Shown here: in pieces, positions 1-9,220 of the stretch
Position numbering within the stretch: the stretch's first letter is position 1
Layout of the letters: every line of letters begins with the position of its first letter
NCBI GenBank assembly: GCA_965262505.1
Contig: CBDHFM010000014.1
Coordinates: 1 to 64,000, forward strand
DNA from: JACPPO01 sp965262505
Lineage (GTDB): Bacteria > Acidobacteriota > Vicinamibacteria > Vicinamibacterales > UBA2999
Reading direction: 5' to 3'
DNA: 64,000 nt
Position numbers and translations under genes: made by a program
The notes under the pieces: model-generated
Seen by the model: only the letters and a program-made list of their open reading frames with translations
Told to the model about the DNA's origin: nothing
The model's database searches: none

Positions 1-285
1 CTGGCGGGCGAGCGCGTACGCGAAGCAGTCGCCGTAGTTGAGTCCGGCCGGGTGTCGCCCTTTCCCAAAGTGGGCGAACGCCCGCCGCGCGATCTTGGCC
101 TGGGCGAAATCGACCGCCACCACCTCGATGCCGGCGGATTCGATCAACAGATCGAGCAACCGCACACCGTCTGCCCCTTGGCGCGACTCAAGGACAATCG
201 AGGCTTCGAGGAAGGAGGCCGCCGATGTCCGGCGCACAGCCGCCGCCGCGATCGCCTTGGTGAACGAGGTGCGGTCAGGTGAACC
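1..285 (-). pseudogene. VapC-like PIN-domain toxin fragment
   Basis: The minus strand reads TSAASFLEASIVLESRQGAD, then a helix ending in FAHFGKGRHPAGLNYGDCF and AYALARQ. This is the central and C-terminal part of a VapC-type PIN ribonuclease, including the late Asp of the acidic active site (NYGDCFAYAL). The window edge cuts it on one side. On the other, homology stops near 285, where an IS3 fragment begins, so the N-terminal strand with the first catalytic Asp is absent. Probably a dead toxin remnant. Confidence 0.6.
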
Positions 286-299
286 AGTTCTCGTGGCCC

Positions 300-476
300 A
301 CGCCTCAGCGTGGGCGGTGCTGCAGTCGGTGGCGCCGAAGCTCGGCTGCACGGCGGAGACGTTGCGGAAGTGGGTGCGGCAGGCGCAGCGTGATGCTGAG
401 CATCGGCCGGGCCTGACGACGAGCGAGCGGGAGCGGTTGAAGGAGCTGGAGCGCGAGGTCGCCACGTGCGGGGCAT
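300..476 (+). pseudogene. IS3-family orfA fragment
   Basis: The segment encodes an HTH and the start of a coiled coil typical of IS3-family OrfA: GCTAETLRKWVRQAQRD followed by LTTSERERLKELEREV. It is fused out of context to the sequence upstream and stops at 481, before the leucine zipper is complete. No orfB follows. A transposase relic. Confidence 0.6.
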
Positions 477-543
477 TCTGACTCGGGGTGGCCAGTTTAC
501 CAGTCCGCCCCCTCACACAATGTCACACACAAACCTTTTCCAC

Positions 544-2898
544 TCATTTAAACGTGAATTCCGAGATTATCTTCTCCAGAACCTCTCCATGCTTTCCAAC
601 CGCACCCGCAGCTACCGTCGTGGCGAGTTTCGCTTCAAGCGCAACCGACGTCGGCAGTTGGATATTCTTCGCGACTTTCTTCCAGCCGGCCTTTCTTAGC
701 AGATCGCAGCATCGCTCCGCAGCCGGCAACATCCACTTACCTACCTGCTTCCGCTCACGCTGCCCACTATTACTCCAATCAAGTGCGAGAGCGACAGCCC
801 TCTCTGATTCATTCCCCATGATTCTAACGGCCGTCCCGGAAGGCAGCTCCATAAGTGCCGTCAACTTATCGTCATCCCAGAAATATTCCCTGCCGCTTCG
901 TGCAGCAATTTCCTCCGCAAGTAGTTCCGCCGATACTATTTTCTCCGGACCAGAAAGTGTCGCTCGCAGTCGCTCCAACTCGTCATTCATTTGTGCAATA
1001 TCCCAGCGCCGCGCTTGACCGTCCTCGGTCGCCTTCATGACCAGACGCGCATAACGATTTGGTAAAGACAACCATCCCGGACACCTAAATCGTTGAGTCG
1101 CCGCGGAGACCACCTCCGACCAATCACTGTGCCGATGTTGTGCTGGCATCGGATCCCGATGGGAGATCATGTAGTAGAGAGTCATGCCTACCCCGAAGGA
1201 ATCAACCGCTGCGTGTCTTGTAGACGCTGACGCCGTGGCCTGGATTTGCTCAGGAGCCAGGTATCCCGTCAGTGCGCCATAAACCACAGACTTCTCCAGG
1301 GCTCCGATATGCCACGAAAGGTCAAAATCGAGCACTACGACTCGCCAGTCGTCAGGACGGCTGTAAAACCCGTCAAACATGACATTCGATGGCCGTACGT
1401 CCCTATGTAATACTCTCTCAGGGATCGCGTGCGCCCGGCGAATTACCGCCGTCATTTCACCCCCGACCTTCAATATGGATTCCCAATCGCCAATACCGCC
1501 CGCCGCTAGCGCCTCGGATAGTGTGGGACCGTCAACCCAATCCATAATCACAAACGCCGGGATCTCAGATGCCTCTTGGTAGGCAACCATGCCGTCGACG
1601 CTACGATTCCGCAGAAAACGCATCGATCGCACACCTCGTCTAAAGCTACCCAGGAGCTCTGGGTCTCGCCGAATTTCCTCAAGCAAAACCTTTATCGCGA
1701 CCTCTCTGCCATCCTCCGTTCGGGCCCGATATACGCGCCCGAACGCACCGCGCGCAACCTCCTCAATTAGCACATTACCAAGAAGTAAATTCTCCGGCGG
1801 CTTATTAGTCGTGTACCAAGCCCGATATATTGCTTGATCGTAATCTTTAGAGAAATCTTCGTAGGCCTTGTGATCTACCGTTCCGGCCGCGTTCACAAAC
1901 TGCATAACGTGAGCATTAAGCACGCGGCGAATGTTCTCCGCTTCCAATTTTGACAATTGCGACGCGCTGGGAAGCGACTCTTGGCGTATTTCCGATCGCT
2001 CCGGAACAACTGGTGGCGGCGCGGGACCGTCATCTGGCACAAACTTCAAGATATCTTCAAAAAACTCGACAACCTCCGAGTGGCTCTCGTCTGCCTGATA
2101 GCGAATTACCTGAATGCCGACGCGCTCAGCCCATTGGTCGGTTTGCAGGTCATCACGACTTGTAAGCCAATAGTGCGGACCGGCGTCTATGCCAACTGAA
2201 GTGAGTGCCTCCAAATGACCGCCTGCACCAATATCATCCGCGCTAATACCCAAAAAGAGATTTGTAGTAGCCGTAAAGCAGCTCGCTATGAAGATTCTGT
2301 GACCGGGGGACTGCATTAGGCGCTTTAGCTCACGTTGTGTGAATACCCATGTGGATTCATCATCAGCTATACCGTGCAGGTTGACGATAAAGGCGTGTGG
2401 ACTTTTAAGAGAGTGCAGGTAGTTATTGGCGCGACGACCGGAGAATTCAACGGGCAAGCGCTTGGGATACACCTCGCCATGCGCCTTAGTAGCGAGGCGG
2501 TCGATATTAAGATTGACAACTCCTGCTGGGCCTAGTTTCCACACGTACCGGTAGCTCTCCGGACAGTCGGCAGTTAGAGCCGGTCGGAGCACCTGGCGAA
2601 TGGCGGCGCGGTAACTAGATTGTCCCAGATGTTTCTTAAGAGATCCGAACGCACGCCAATAATTACTTTCCTTGTTGGCGTACTTCGCCGCAGCGTGTAG
2701 AGTCTCGGATTCCGCCGGTGAGATTTCATTTGCCTTAGCCCGCAGTTGCCGCACTAGGCCCTTCTTGAGCTGGGGCCAGGTGGGTAAGCCTGCGGCTGTG
2801 CTAAGTCCAGACCCTACCCAGATGACGAGCTTGCTAGTCTTCTCCGTTATGACGGACCGTAGCTGACGGTGGGAATGTTGATTCGAATTGAAAGACAT
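544..2898 (-). CDS. SIR2-like domain fused to a protein kinase domain
   Basis: A 784-residue two-domain protein. Residues about 20-270 form a SIR2-like NAD-binding domain: a Gly-rich VWVGSGLS-type motif near 27-34, VNLNIDRL near 150 and the VNLHG histidine near 175, the usual catalytic Asn and His positions. Residues about 375-590 form a eukaryotic-type kinase: a VARGAFGRVY glycine loop, VAIK lysine, HRDVRPSN catalytic loop (Arg where Lys is usual), DFD in place of DFG, and GYLAPEQ. A helical tail of about 190 residues follows. SIR2 domains in prokaryotic defence deplete NAD, and kinases occur as sensors or effectors, so this may be a single-protein abortive-infection system. No clear Shine-Dalgarno precedes the ATG, and an IS481 relic lies just upstream. 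Its neighbours are also defence-like. Confidence 0.85.
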   Translation of the reverse strand: MSFNSNQHSHRQLRSVITEKTSKLVIWVGSGLSTAAGLPTWPQLKKGLVRQLRAKANEISPAESETLHAAAKYANKESNYWRAFGSLKKHLGQSSYRAAIRQVLRPALTADCPESYRYVWKLGPAGVVNLNIDRLATKAHGEVYPKRLPVEFSGRRANNYLHSLKSPHAFIVNLHGIADDESTWVFTQRELKRLMQSPGHRIFIASCFTATTNLFLGISADDIGAGGHLEALTSVGIDAGPHYWLTSRDDLQTDQWAERVGIQVIRYQADESHSEVVEFFEDILKFVPDDGPAPPPVVPERSEIRQESLPSASQLSKLEAENIRRVLNAHVMQFVNAAGTVDHKAYEDFSKDYDQAIYRAWYTTNKPPENLLLGNVLIEEVARGAFGRVYRARTEDGREVAIKVLLEEIRRDPELLGSFRRGVRSMRFLRNRSVDGMVAYQEASEIPAFVIMDWVDGPTLSEALAAGGIGDWESILKVGGEMTAVIRRAHAIPERVLHRDVRPSNVMFDGFYSRPDDWRVVVLDFDLSWHIGALEKSVVYGALTGYLAPEQIQATASASTRHAAVDSFGVGMTLYYMISHRDPMPAQHRHSDWSEVVSAATQRFRCPGWLSLPNRYARLVMKATEDGQARRWDIAQMNDELERLRATLSGPEKIVSAELLAEEIAARSGREYFWDDDKLTALMELPSGTAVRIMGNESERAVALALDWSNSGQRERKQVGKWMLPAAERCCDLLRKAGWKKVAKNIQLPTSVALEAKLATTVAAGAVGKHGEVLEKIISEFTFK

Positions 2899-2923
2899 AG
2901 GATTTCACAAGGCGACAGATGGG

Positions 2924-3030
2924 CTAGCTGTGGAACCTCAACAGGTTGTCCCCGGTCAGCCCGATTCGGCTGATGGGCGGCCTGACCTTGAGACTGGCGT
3001 GTGGCCGATGCCAATTGTAGCGGTGTATCC
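2924..3030 (-). pseudogene. IS481-family transposase C-terminal fragment
   Basis: The minus strand reads HRYNWHRPHASLKVRPPISR then LTGDNLLRFHS and a stop, the usual last residues of IS481-family DDE transposases. Nothing upstream in frame continues the homology. The relic sits just in front of the SIR2-kinase gene. From here to 3378 I see no gene. Confidence 0.6.
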
Positions 3031-3378
3031 CGGAACCTGTCTTGTTGGCTCGTCGAATATGGAGCGTGCGTTGGATGATGTTCGACGTGATCATGTGGTC
3101 CTTTCTTCTGGGTCGTGATGGTTTCCAACAGAGACGATCGAAGCAATCCCGGGTACACTGCCGCTGTCGGGCGTCTGGGGTATCCCTGCTGGTCAAGACT
3201 CACCGGCCGGAGCGGCGACGGTCCATCGACTGGACCCCACGAGTGTGCGCATTGGCCATGTTCCAGTGAGGGTAGCCGAGACGCTCGCCGACAACGGCCT
3301 CGTCCAGAGCTGGCCTGCGAGAGCGGCAAGCCCAAGATCGACCAGGGCGGCTTGTTTGGGGAAACCGAGGAGTAAGAA

Positions 3379-4554
3379 GTGCAAATCGAGTCCATCGAGA
3401 TCCGTAACTATCGTCTGTTCCGCGATGCGACGCTCTCGGATTTGCCACGACTCGTGGTCGTCGTCGGTGCCAACGGGTCAGGCAAGAGCACTCTATTTGA
3501 CGTCTTCAGCTTCCTCAAGGAAGCCCTAACGCAAAACGTCGCGCAAGCGGTGGCGCGACGCGGCGGCATTGATGAGCTTGTTAGTCGCGGGGAAAGCGGG
3601 CCGATCGGGTTTACGGTCAAGTTCAGGGAGAGCGGCGGGCGCCTCGCGACCTACCAACTCGACATTGCGAACGAGCAGGGCCGGCCGGTCGTGGAACGAG
3701 AAATCTTGAAGTTCCGCCGCGGTTCATACGGCAAGCCTTGGCACTTCATCGACTTCTCACGCGGGCGTGGCAGTGCGATCACCAACGAGGCGGCGTATGG
3801 GCAGGAGGGCGTGGTCGAGGAGCGCAAGGAGCACGTGCTCGACGATTCTTCCGTGCTAGCCATCAAGGGGCTTGGGCAGTTCAAGGAGTTTCGTGTCGTC
3901 GCGGAGTTCCGCGGTCTGATCGAGAACTGGCATATTTCCGATTTTCACATCAGCGACGCCAGACCCAGCGCCGAGGCGGGATACGCCGAGCATCTGTCAA
4001 CACGCGGGGACAACGTGGCGCAGGTGGCCCAGTACCTTTACGAGCGCCACCGGGATCAATTTGAACGCGTGCTTGAGGTCATGACGCAACGGGTTCCTGG
4101 GGTGAGCCGCGTCGAAGCGAAACCCACCGAGGACGGGCGGTTGGTCCTGCGGTTTCAGGACGGGAGTTTCAGAGATCCCTTCATCGCGCGCTATGTCTCA
4201 GACGGCACGATCAAGATGTTCGCTTATCTCGTGCTGCTCTATGACCCCAAGCCACACCCGCTGCTCGCGATCGAGGAGCCGGAAAACCAGCTCTATCCTG
4301 ATCTACTCCTCGAGTTGGTCGAGGAGTTCCGCGATTACGCCAGGCGTGGTGGTCAGGTCTTCGTTTCCACGCACTCACCCGAGTTCCTGAACGGCGCGAA
4401 GGTAGACGAGATCTACTGGCTGGTTAAGCAAGACGGCTTCACGATCGTGCGGCGGGCAAGTGACAGCGAGGTGCTTCGAAATCTAGTTACCGAGGGCGAT
4501 CTGCCTGGGTCACTGTGGAAGCAAGGACTGTTTGAAGGCGCAGGACCTCAATGA
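3379..4554 (+). CDS. AAA family ATPase (RecF/OLD-like)
   Basis: A 391-residue SMC/RecF-type ATPase: IEIRNYRLFRDATL at the N-terminus, Walker A VGANGSGKST near residue 35, a conserved SDGT stretch near 275, Walker B LLAIEEPENQLYPDLL near 295 and FVSTHSPEFLNG as the terminal His switch. The start is a GTG preceded by GAGGAGTAAGAA, a good ribosome-binding site. Its stop overlaps the next ATG (ATGA), so the two genes are translationally coupled. ATPase plus small nuclease-like partner is the layout of several defence modules (OLD, PARIS-like, Septu-like). A sensor/regulator ATPase is the likely role. Confidence 0.85.
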   Translation: MQIESIEIRNYRLFRDATLSDLPRLVVVVGANGSGKSTLFDVFSFLKEALTQNVAQAVARRGGIDELVSRGESGPIGFTVKFRESGGRLATYQLDIANEQGRPVVEREILKFRRGSYGKPWHFIDFSRGRGSAITNEAAYGQEGVVEERKEHVLDDSSVLAIKGLGQFKEFRVVAEFRGLIENWHISDFHISDARPSAEAGYAEHLSTRGDNVAQVAQYLYERHRDQFERVLEVMTQRVPGVSRVEAKPTEDGRLVLRFQDGSFRDPFIARYVSDGTIKMFAYLVLLYDPKPHPLLAIEEPENQLYPDLLLELVEEFRDYARRGGQVFVSTHSPEFLNGAKVDEIYWLVKQDGFTIVRRASDSEVLRNLVTEGDLPGSLWKQGLFEGAGPQ

Positions 4555-5132
4555 GGCGCGTCGTGTTCCTCTTGGAAGAGTATTCGATGAAGGTGCTGCT
4601 CGAAGGGCTGCTGCCAAGACTTTTCCCAGATCTTCCATTCCTATGCTTACCCCATGAGGGGAAGCAGGATCTGGAGAGAAGCATTCCGCGCAAGTTGAGG
4701 GCCTGGCGAGAACCTGGTGTGCGCTTCGTGGTGATGCGGGACAACGACGAATCGAACTGTCTTGCCCTGAAGCAACATTTGGTAGAGATCACGCAAAACA
4801 GTGGACGCGCGGACACCATCGTCCGCATCGTGTGTCAGGAGCTTGAAGCCTGGTATTTCGGTGCCCCGGACGCGCTGGCGAATGCCTTCGACCGCCCGAA
4901 CCTTCTCGCCCTCGCCGGCAAAGCCCGCTTTCGGGATCCTGACGCTATCTATCAGCCAGCGAGGGTGCTCGCCGAGCGCGTGGAGGAGTTTCAGAAGGTG
5001 TCCGGTGCCCGCCGGATGGCGCAGGTGCTCACGCGGGAAAACAGTTCGCGAAGCTTCCAGGTCTTGATCGCCGGAATCGATGGCCTAGCGGCAGAGATCC
5101 AGCGAGGGGACATCCCACCAGGAGCCAATTGA
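4551..5132 (+). CDS. DUF4276 family protein, partner of the AAA ATPase
   Basis: A 193-residue protein of the DUF4276 type. It has an early acidic patch (VFLLEEYS), RFVVMRDNDES with a DxD-like pair near residue 62, and the family signature ELEAWYFGAPDALA near 97. The acidic layout resembles a small TOPRIM-like fold, an inference from motif order only. It starts within the stop of the ATPase (ATGA), so the pair is expected to act together, perhaps as a split OLD-like nuclease. The 255 bases to the next gene hold nothing I can support. Confidence 0.75.
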   Translation: MRRVVFLLEEYSMKVLLEGLLPRLFPDLPFLCLPHEGKQDLERSIPRKLRAWREPGVRFVVMRDNDESNCLALKQHLVEITQNSGRADTIVRIVCQELEAWYFGAPDALANAFDRPNLLALAGKARFRDPDAIYQPARVLAERVEEFQKVSGARRMAQVLTRENSSRSFQVLIAGIDGLAAEIQRGDIPPGAN

Positions 5133-5387
5133 TGGGACCCTGTGGTGCAGCTCCAAACCAACCTGCGGCGGTAAGACGCACTGGAGGCTGGCGCTCTAAC
5201 ACCTGTTCTCTGGGGTGAACACGAGCGAGCGCAGCCCAGGTCGTTGAGGCGGCGACTACAGCGTCCCCTAGCTCCAGCCGCAGATGCCGAGCAAGAGGCT
5301 CAGCGCCCAACCACGGAAGGCCGGAGCCATGCGGTCAGCGGAGTCAGTGGAGCGCGATGAAGTCGATCTTCCGGCGACGGCAGAGGC

Positions 5388-6503
5388 TCACGTAGGGAAC
5401 CCCTGATAAACGAATCGGCTCGTGAGACGAGTGGCCAAGGTTGCGTCCGCAACCTCAAATCCATGTCGGTGAATGCGGTTGAACTCTGGCTGCGTTAGGC
5501 GCCGTAACGTTGTGGGGAAGGTGCCGGCTCTGGAGACATCCTCCGCACCGAGGTGGCTCCCTGGCGGCGCGGCCCGACCGACGGCCGAGTAGATCTGCTC
5601 CACAGTGTTCCCCATTCTAAAGTACACCCCTGTGGCCTCGGTGCGTGCGAACTTCGCGACGACAGCCCGAGAACGGAGACCCCGGACCTGGTCGGAAGCG
5701 ATATCGACTAGGCGAAGTACCCGGTGCGCCGGCCTGAGCATGCGACTGGGAGTGCGGAGAGTGAGTTCTAGGGGTGCCGAGGCGTCGCTGACGACCAGTA
5801 GGTCAAAACCATCTCGGAAATCACCGTTCGGTTTGAACAGGGGCTCCAATCCGAGGTTGTCATAGACGCCGCCGTCCCAAAGTTCGTACCTCCTTGCCGG
5901 AGTCGATGTAGGAACCAACTGTCCGGCTTCGTAACTATGCCAGTTGTAGTGGTCCGAACAGATCACCAAGGGTCCGATGAGCCCCGGTACCGCGGCCGAT
6001 GCCGCGATCGCATCCGCGATCGGCACGTCAGGTTCCAGGACATAGTGGGAAAGGTAGTCACCCATGCGCGGTTGACTGAAGCGCCAGTTCTTGCCCGTTT
6101 CGTAGCACGTCGCATTGATGATCCACCTTGGAACTGACGGAAGCTCCTGCAACGAACCGGCAATCCCCCATTGGGCTTCGAGTTGCCTGGCAAGGATCCG
6201 GGCACGGCCCTGTGCCAAGCGCCACGGGACGGCGAAGACCCGCCACACATATGACCACTGCAAGGTGGCTGTGGTCAGACACTCGGTCACTTGCGGCAAT
6301 ACCCTTTCGAGGAATTCCTCGCTCCTGGGCCATCGGCGGTTGTTCTGGCACAGGATCAAGCCCGTAAGGAGACTTCCGCCGGATACGGTTGACACAAACG
6401 TCGTCCGCTCTAGTAGTCCGTCCAGGGCCAAGCGCCGCAACACGCCGCAGTGGAACGCGACAGCGCGCACACCTCCTCCCGAAAGTGCGATCGCGACCCT
6501 CAT
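5388..6503 (-). CDS. patatin-like phospholipase
   Basis: A 371-residue patatin-fold lipid hydrolase. The oxyanion motif is SGGGVRAVAFHCGVLRRL near residues 8-25, the nucleophile elbow is FVSTVSGGSLL near 40 (catalytic Ser), and the dyad Asp lies in LWDGGVYDN near 210. There is no signal peptide. It is the last gene of a leftward run with E2, E1, JAB and MBL genes, 112 bases after the MBL gene, so it may be co-transcribed. In CBASS, patatin (CapV) is a membrane-degrading effector and is often found with E1/E2 and JAB genes. A similar effector role here is inference. Confidence 0.85.
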   Translation of the reverse strand: MRVAIALSGGGVRAVAFHCGVLRRLALDGLLERTTFVSTVSGGSLLTGLILCQNNRRWPRSEEFLERVLPQVTECLTTATLQWSYVWRVFAVPWRLAQGRARILARQLEAQWGIAGSLQELPSVPRWIINATCYETGKNWRFSQPRMGDYLSHYVLEPDVPIADAIAASAAVPGLIGPLVICSDHYNWHSYEAGQLVPTSTPARRYELWDGGVYDNLGLEPLFKPNGDFRDGFDLLVVSDASAPLELTLRTPSRMLRPAHRVLRLVDIASDQVRGLRSRAVVAKFARTEATGVYFRMGNTVEQIYSAVGRAAPPGSHLGAEDVSRAGTFPTTLRRLTQPEFNRIHRHGFEVADATLATRLTSRFVYQGFPT

Positions 6504-6615
6504 CCTCTATGCACCGCCCGTGCACAAAAGGCGAAGTTCCAAGCTGGGCCGACGCTCATCATGTCTTTCGGCAAACCATCAGCTGGCTTCGGCCGCAACT
6601 TCTTCAGGGGAAGCC

Positions 6616-7455
6616 CTAGTCGGTCGCGTTCATCGCAACACGGCTCGTCAAAAAGTCGTTTCCCGATCGCTTCGTGAGCCACGAGACGCCAGTACGAATG
6701 TTTGTCTTGAATACATGGTTCGCCACACGTAGATACAGCGTCAACGCCTTCCCATCCGGATGACCGTACTGATTGTCAACGCCGGCACTGATCAACACCG
6801 TGTTCGGCATTACCGCCAAAGCCATCCCGGCGTGCGCGGCGTTCTTCGATCCGTGATGCGGCGCTGCCAGCACGTCCGCAACCAACGCATCGTCGAATAG
6901 CTCCACGATTCGGTCCCATCGGGGACTCTCCGTGTCCCCCGTAACGAGATACGCGAATCCTTCCGGGCCAACGCCTTCGATCTTCAAGACGATGCCGCAG
7001 TTGTTCGAGTTGTCCATGTCCTCGATGTGTGGCGAGAACAGCTCAAGCTGGAAGTCCCCCGACAGATCATCGAGGTAGCGGGATTCCAAGCGATCGAGCC
7101 GCACGGAGACGCGCTGGAGCGGGTTCTGGGTCTTCTGTCGACGCTGCTCGTGCTTCCTAATTACGTTGAATACCAGCTTGGCGTTCTCCGTGTCCTTGAA
7201 GTACTTGGGGTACATCACCCAGTCCGACGTGTAGTTCTCAAGGAGCCAGTCCAGCCCGACAGGGTCGGCGTGGTCGTCGTCCAGCCCCGTCAGCACGATG
7301 CCCACCAAGTGCCGACGTTGTAAGAACCGGTCCACCGTCGACTCGATGCCATCTGACTGTTCAGCCAGCCACCGCGTGTCCACCGCGATGGCTTGCGTAC
7401 CATGCCGAACAACTGCGAAGTCCCCCTGTCCGACGTAAAGCGTCAGCACTTCCAT
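6616..7455 (-). CDS. metallo-beta-lactamase-fold hydrolase, ComEC-like
   Basis: A 279-residue single-domain MBL protein. It opens with the ComEC-like LYVGQGDFAVVRHG and ends with LAAPHHGSKNA and a late GHPDG. The first metal motif reads TGLDDDHADPVGL, so the usual HxHxDH is DxDHAD, with Asp at the first two His positions. VTGDTESPRW supplies the bridging Asp. It has no membrane segments, unlike ComEC itself. It starts 3 bases after the JAB stop, firmly within the operon. MBL genes have been noted beside bacterial E1/E2/JAB genes in comparative genomics. The substrate is unknown. Confidence 0.8.
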   Translation of the reverse strand: MEVLTLYVGQGDFAVVRHGTQAIAVDTRWLAEQSDGIESTVDRFLQRRHLVGIVLTGLDDDHADPVGLDWLLENYTSDWVMYPKYFKDTENAKLVFNVIRKHEQRRQKTQNPLQRVSVRLDRLESRYLDDLSGDFQLELFSPHIEDMDNSNNCGIVLKIEGVGPEGFAYLVTGDTESPRWDRIVELFDDALVADVLAAPHHGSKNAAHAGMALAVMPNTVLISAGVDNQYGHPDGKALTLYLRVANHVFKTNIRTGVSWLTKRSGNDFLTSRVAMNATD

Positions 7456-7458
7456 GTC

Positions 7459-8385
7459 TCAACCCTCGCCGCCCTGCATCGCGGACTCGTAGATGTCCTG
7501 GTTCATCCGCAATTCCAGCGCGCGCACCGCTTCGCACGCACTGCGAAACGGCGTCTCGCACAACTTGGCCAATTCACCGGACACCGCCGCCAAGATGGGG
7601 TAGTAATGCAACCCATCTTCCGCGTCGACTTCCACGACCCTCACCTCGATCACCGAGCCGTCAACCAGCGACAATGGGCCCTTCCAGAAGAACGTGTCCG
7701 ATTGAGCCGCCAATCGGGGCTCGAAGGAAGGACACAAGACCTTGAGGACCGACTGATCGTGCGCGCGGATCGCTACAACCCCGCGCGTCCCTTCCGCTTG
7801 GGCGTCATCCCTTCTCGGGGCGTGCGCCAAAGCATCGTCGTGCCTTGGCCAGAGCCTCGGTTCGTCCGTCACCCGCACGTTGCTGGAGCCGACCTCGTGC
7901 ACGGTGTCGTCGTCCCGAAAGAACACGTAGTGCCGCACTGCGTACCGCTCCAGCCCGCTCCGTCCGTCCTTCCTGTGCGTAACAAGCAAGGCGTAGAAGA
8001 AGTTCGTGTTATGTAGCTCGTGATTCACTATCCGGCGGTAGGTTGCCAGGTCGCCGCCGCTCAGCGTCGGATATCCATTCACATGATGGGTGTGCCAGTT
8101 GCCAAGATGCTCGATCGACGGATCCCTCGCCTCGAGCCGCCGGAACACCTCAGTCTGGTAATCGCCGTCCTGAAAGAAGCTCGTACTCGTGCGTCTGGCA
8201 TTTGGACCTGGCTCAATCACCGCTGTTGCCCGCAGCACCAGCGTCCCGCCATCTACGGAGAAGTGGCCTACCACGCGGCCGCCCGTCTCGTCGCGGTCAT
8301 AGCGGTCACACTCCTCGAACACGCTCTCCAGGACTTCCGCGGCGATGTCCACGTGTATTGCCCGCACCTTACTTTTCGCCTGCAT
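7459..8385 (-). CDS. JAB/MPN-domain metallopeptidase (deubiquitinase-like)
   Basis: A 308-residue protein. The N-terminal half is a JAMM/MPN domain: an upstream Glu in DETGGRVVGHF near 33, then NWHTHHVNGYPTLSGGD near 95-110, giving HxH and the SxxD of the JAMM zinc site. Such enzymes remove ubiquitin-like modifiers; Cap3 of CBASS and BilD-type proteins are bacterial examples. The C-terminal 150 residues match nothing I recognise. Its first 17 bases overlap the end of the E1 gene, and the MBL gene follows at once. Likely role: reversing or processing the conjugate made by the E1 and E2s. Confidence 0.85.
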   Translation of the reverse strand: MQAKSKVRAIHVDIAAEVLESVFEECDRYDRDETGGRVVGHFSVDGGTLVLRATAVIEPGPNARRTSTSFFQDGDYQTEVFRRLEARDPSIEHLGNWHTHHVNGYPTLSGGDLATYRRIVNHELHNTNFFYALLVTHRKDGRSGLERYAVRHYVFFRDDDTVHEVGSSNVRVTDEPRLWPRHDDALAHAPRRDDAQAEGTRGVVAIRAHDQSVLKVLCPSFEPRLAAQSDTFFWKGPLSLVDGSVIEVRVVEVDAEDGLHYYPILAAVSGELAKLCETPFRSACEAVRALELRMNQDIYESAMQGGEG

Positions 8386-9220
8386 GTTGTCCTCCGCAAA
8401 CCAAACACCCGTTCTGGGGTGACAACTTCATTCGCTGCAGTTCAAAGTTCTTCGAGAACGGGTGCACGGCTCTATTCCCCCACACCAAGTAGTTGTGATC
8501 GATCGGCTTCATGAACCTGGGTCGGGACGCCGCCGCGTGGCCTAGTGCGTCCAACGTGAACCGCGTGTGGAAGGCTGCGATGAACCCAATATCGACCGAT
8601 AGGCCGGGCGAATCCTTGATTTCCTCGATTTCCAGGTCGTACACCTTCTGCCGCTCCTCCTGGGAAACTAAATCGATCTCCCGCACACCGTCCCGGTATT
8701 GGCTGCGCTCAAGAAGCCGCTCAAGGCATGCCAGGCATCCTCCCTTCCCGGGTCTGTAGGAGTACACCTCACCGCCGATTCCTCGCGTAAAGACGCGCCC
8801 AACGGTGAACGGCGTCGCGGTCTCGACGCAGACTTCATTTAGCCGATACCGACTCGGTTCGTTGTCTGTCCCCACGACCACAACACTGGCCTGCTCGACC
8901 TCCTCCTCCAGTCCTCGCCAACCGAGGAGGTCTTCATCGAACTCGCGGACTTCCACTTGCGGGTTGCGGTCCCTCAACACATCAGCGAGCGCCCTGGTCT
9001 TCCGCCAACCCAGGTACCGGATCCCGCAAACATGTCGAATGACGTTCTCGACCTTGAGTTCTTCTTTGTCTACGAGGGTGAATCGTTTTACGCCCGACAT
9101 GACCAATTGCTGAGCAACGTGCCCACCGCCCGATCCGCACCCTGCGACCATCACCCGAAGGTCGGCGAAGGCCTCCACGTCGAACAGGGATTCAATCCTC
9201 GCGAACAGTCGATCCCTCAT
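8369..9220 (-). CDS. E1-like ThiF/MoeB-family activating enzyme
   Basis: A 283-residue adenylating E1-like protein. It has the nucleotide loop VMVAGCGSGGGHVAQQL near 24, LVDKEELKVENVIRH (Asp plus NxxR), GWRKTRAL (Lys) and VVVGTDNEPSRYRLN near 117. Two CxxC pairs, GGCLAC near 160 and NGCLVC near the C-terminus, probably bind zinc. No fused E2 is present, unlike CBASS Cap2. I chose the ATG at 9220 because it overlaps the stop of the E2 gene as ATGA; an upstream in-frame ATG at 9283 would overlap that gene by 67 bases. It should adenylate a C-terminal glycine or equivalent on a modifier and pass it to the E2s. Confidence 0.85.
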   Translation of the reverse strand: MRDRLFARIESLFDVEAFADLRVMVAGCGSGGGHVAQQLVMSGVKRFTLVDKEELKVENVIRHVCGIRYLGWRKTRALADVLRDRNPQVEVREFDEDLLGWRGLEEEVEQASVVVVGTDNEPSRYRLNEVCVETATPFTVGRVFTRGIGGEVYSYRPGKGGCLACLERLLERSQYRDGVREIDLVSQEERQKVYDLEIEEIKDSPGLSVDIGFIAAFHTRFTLDALGHAAASRPRFMKPIDHNYLVWGNRAVHPFSKNFELQRMKLSPQNGCLVCGGQHAGEK

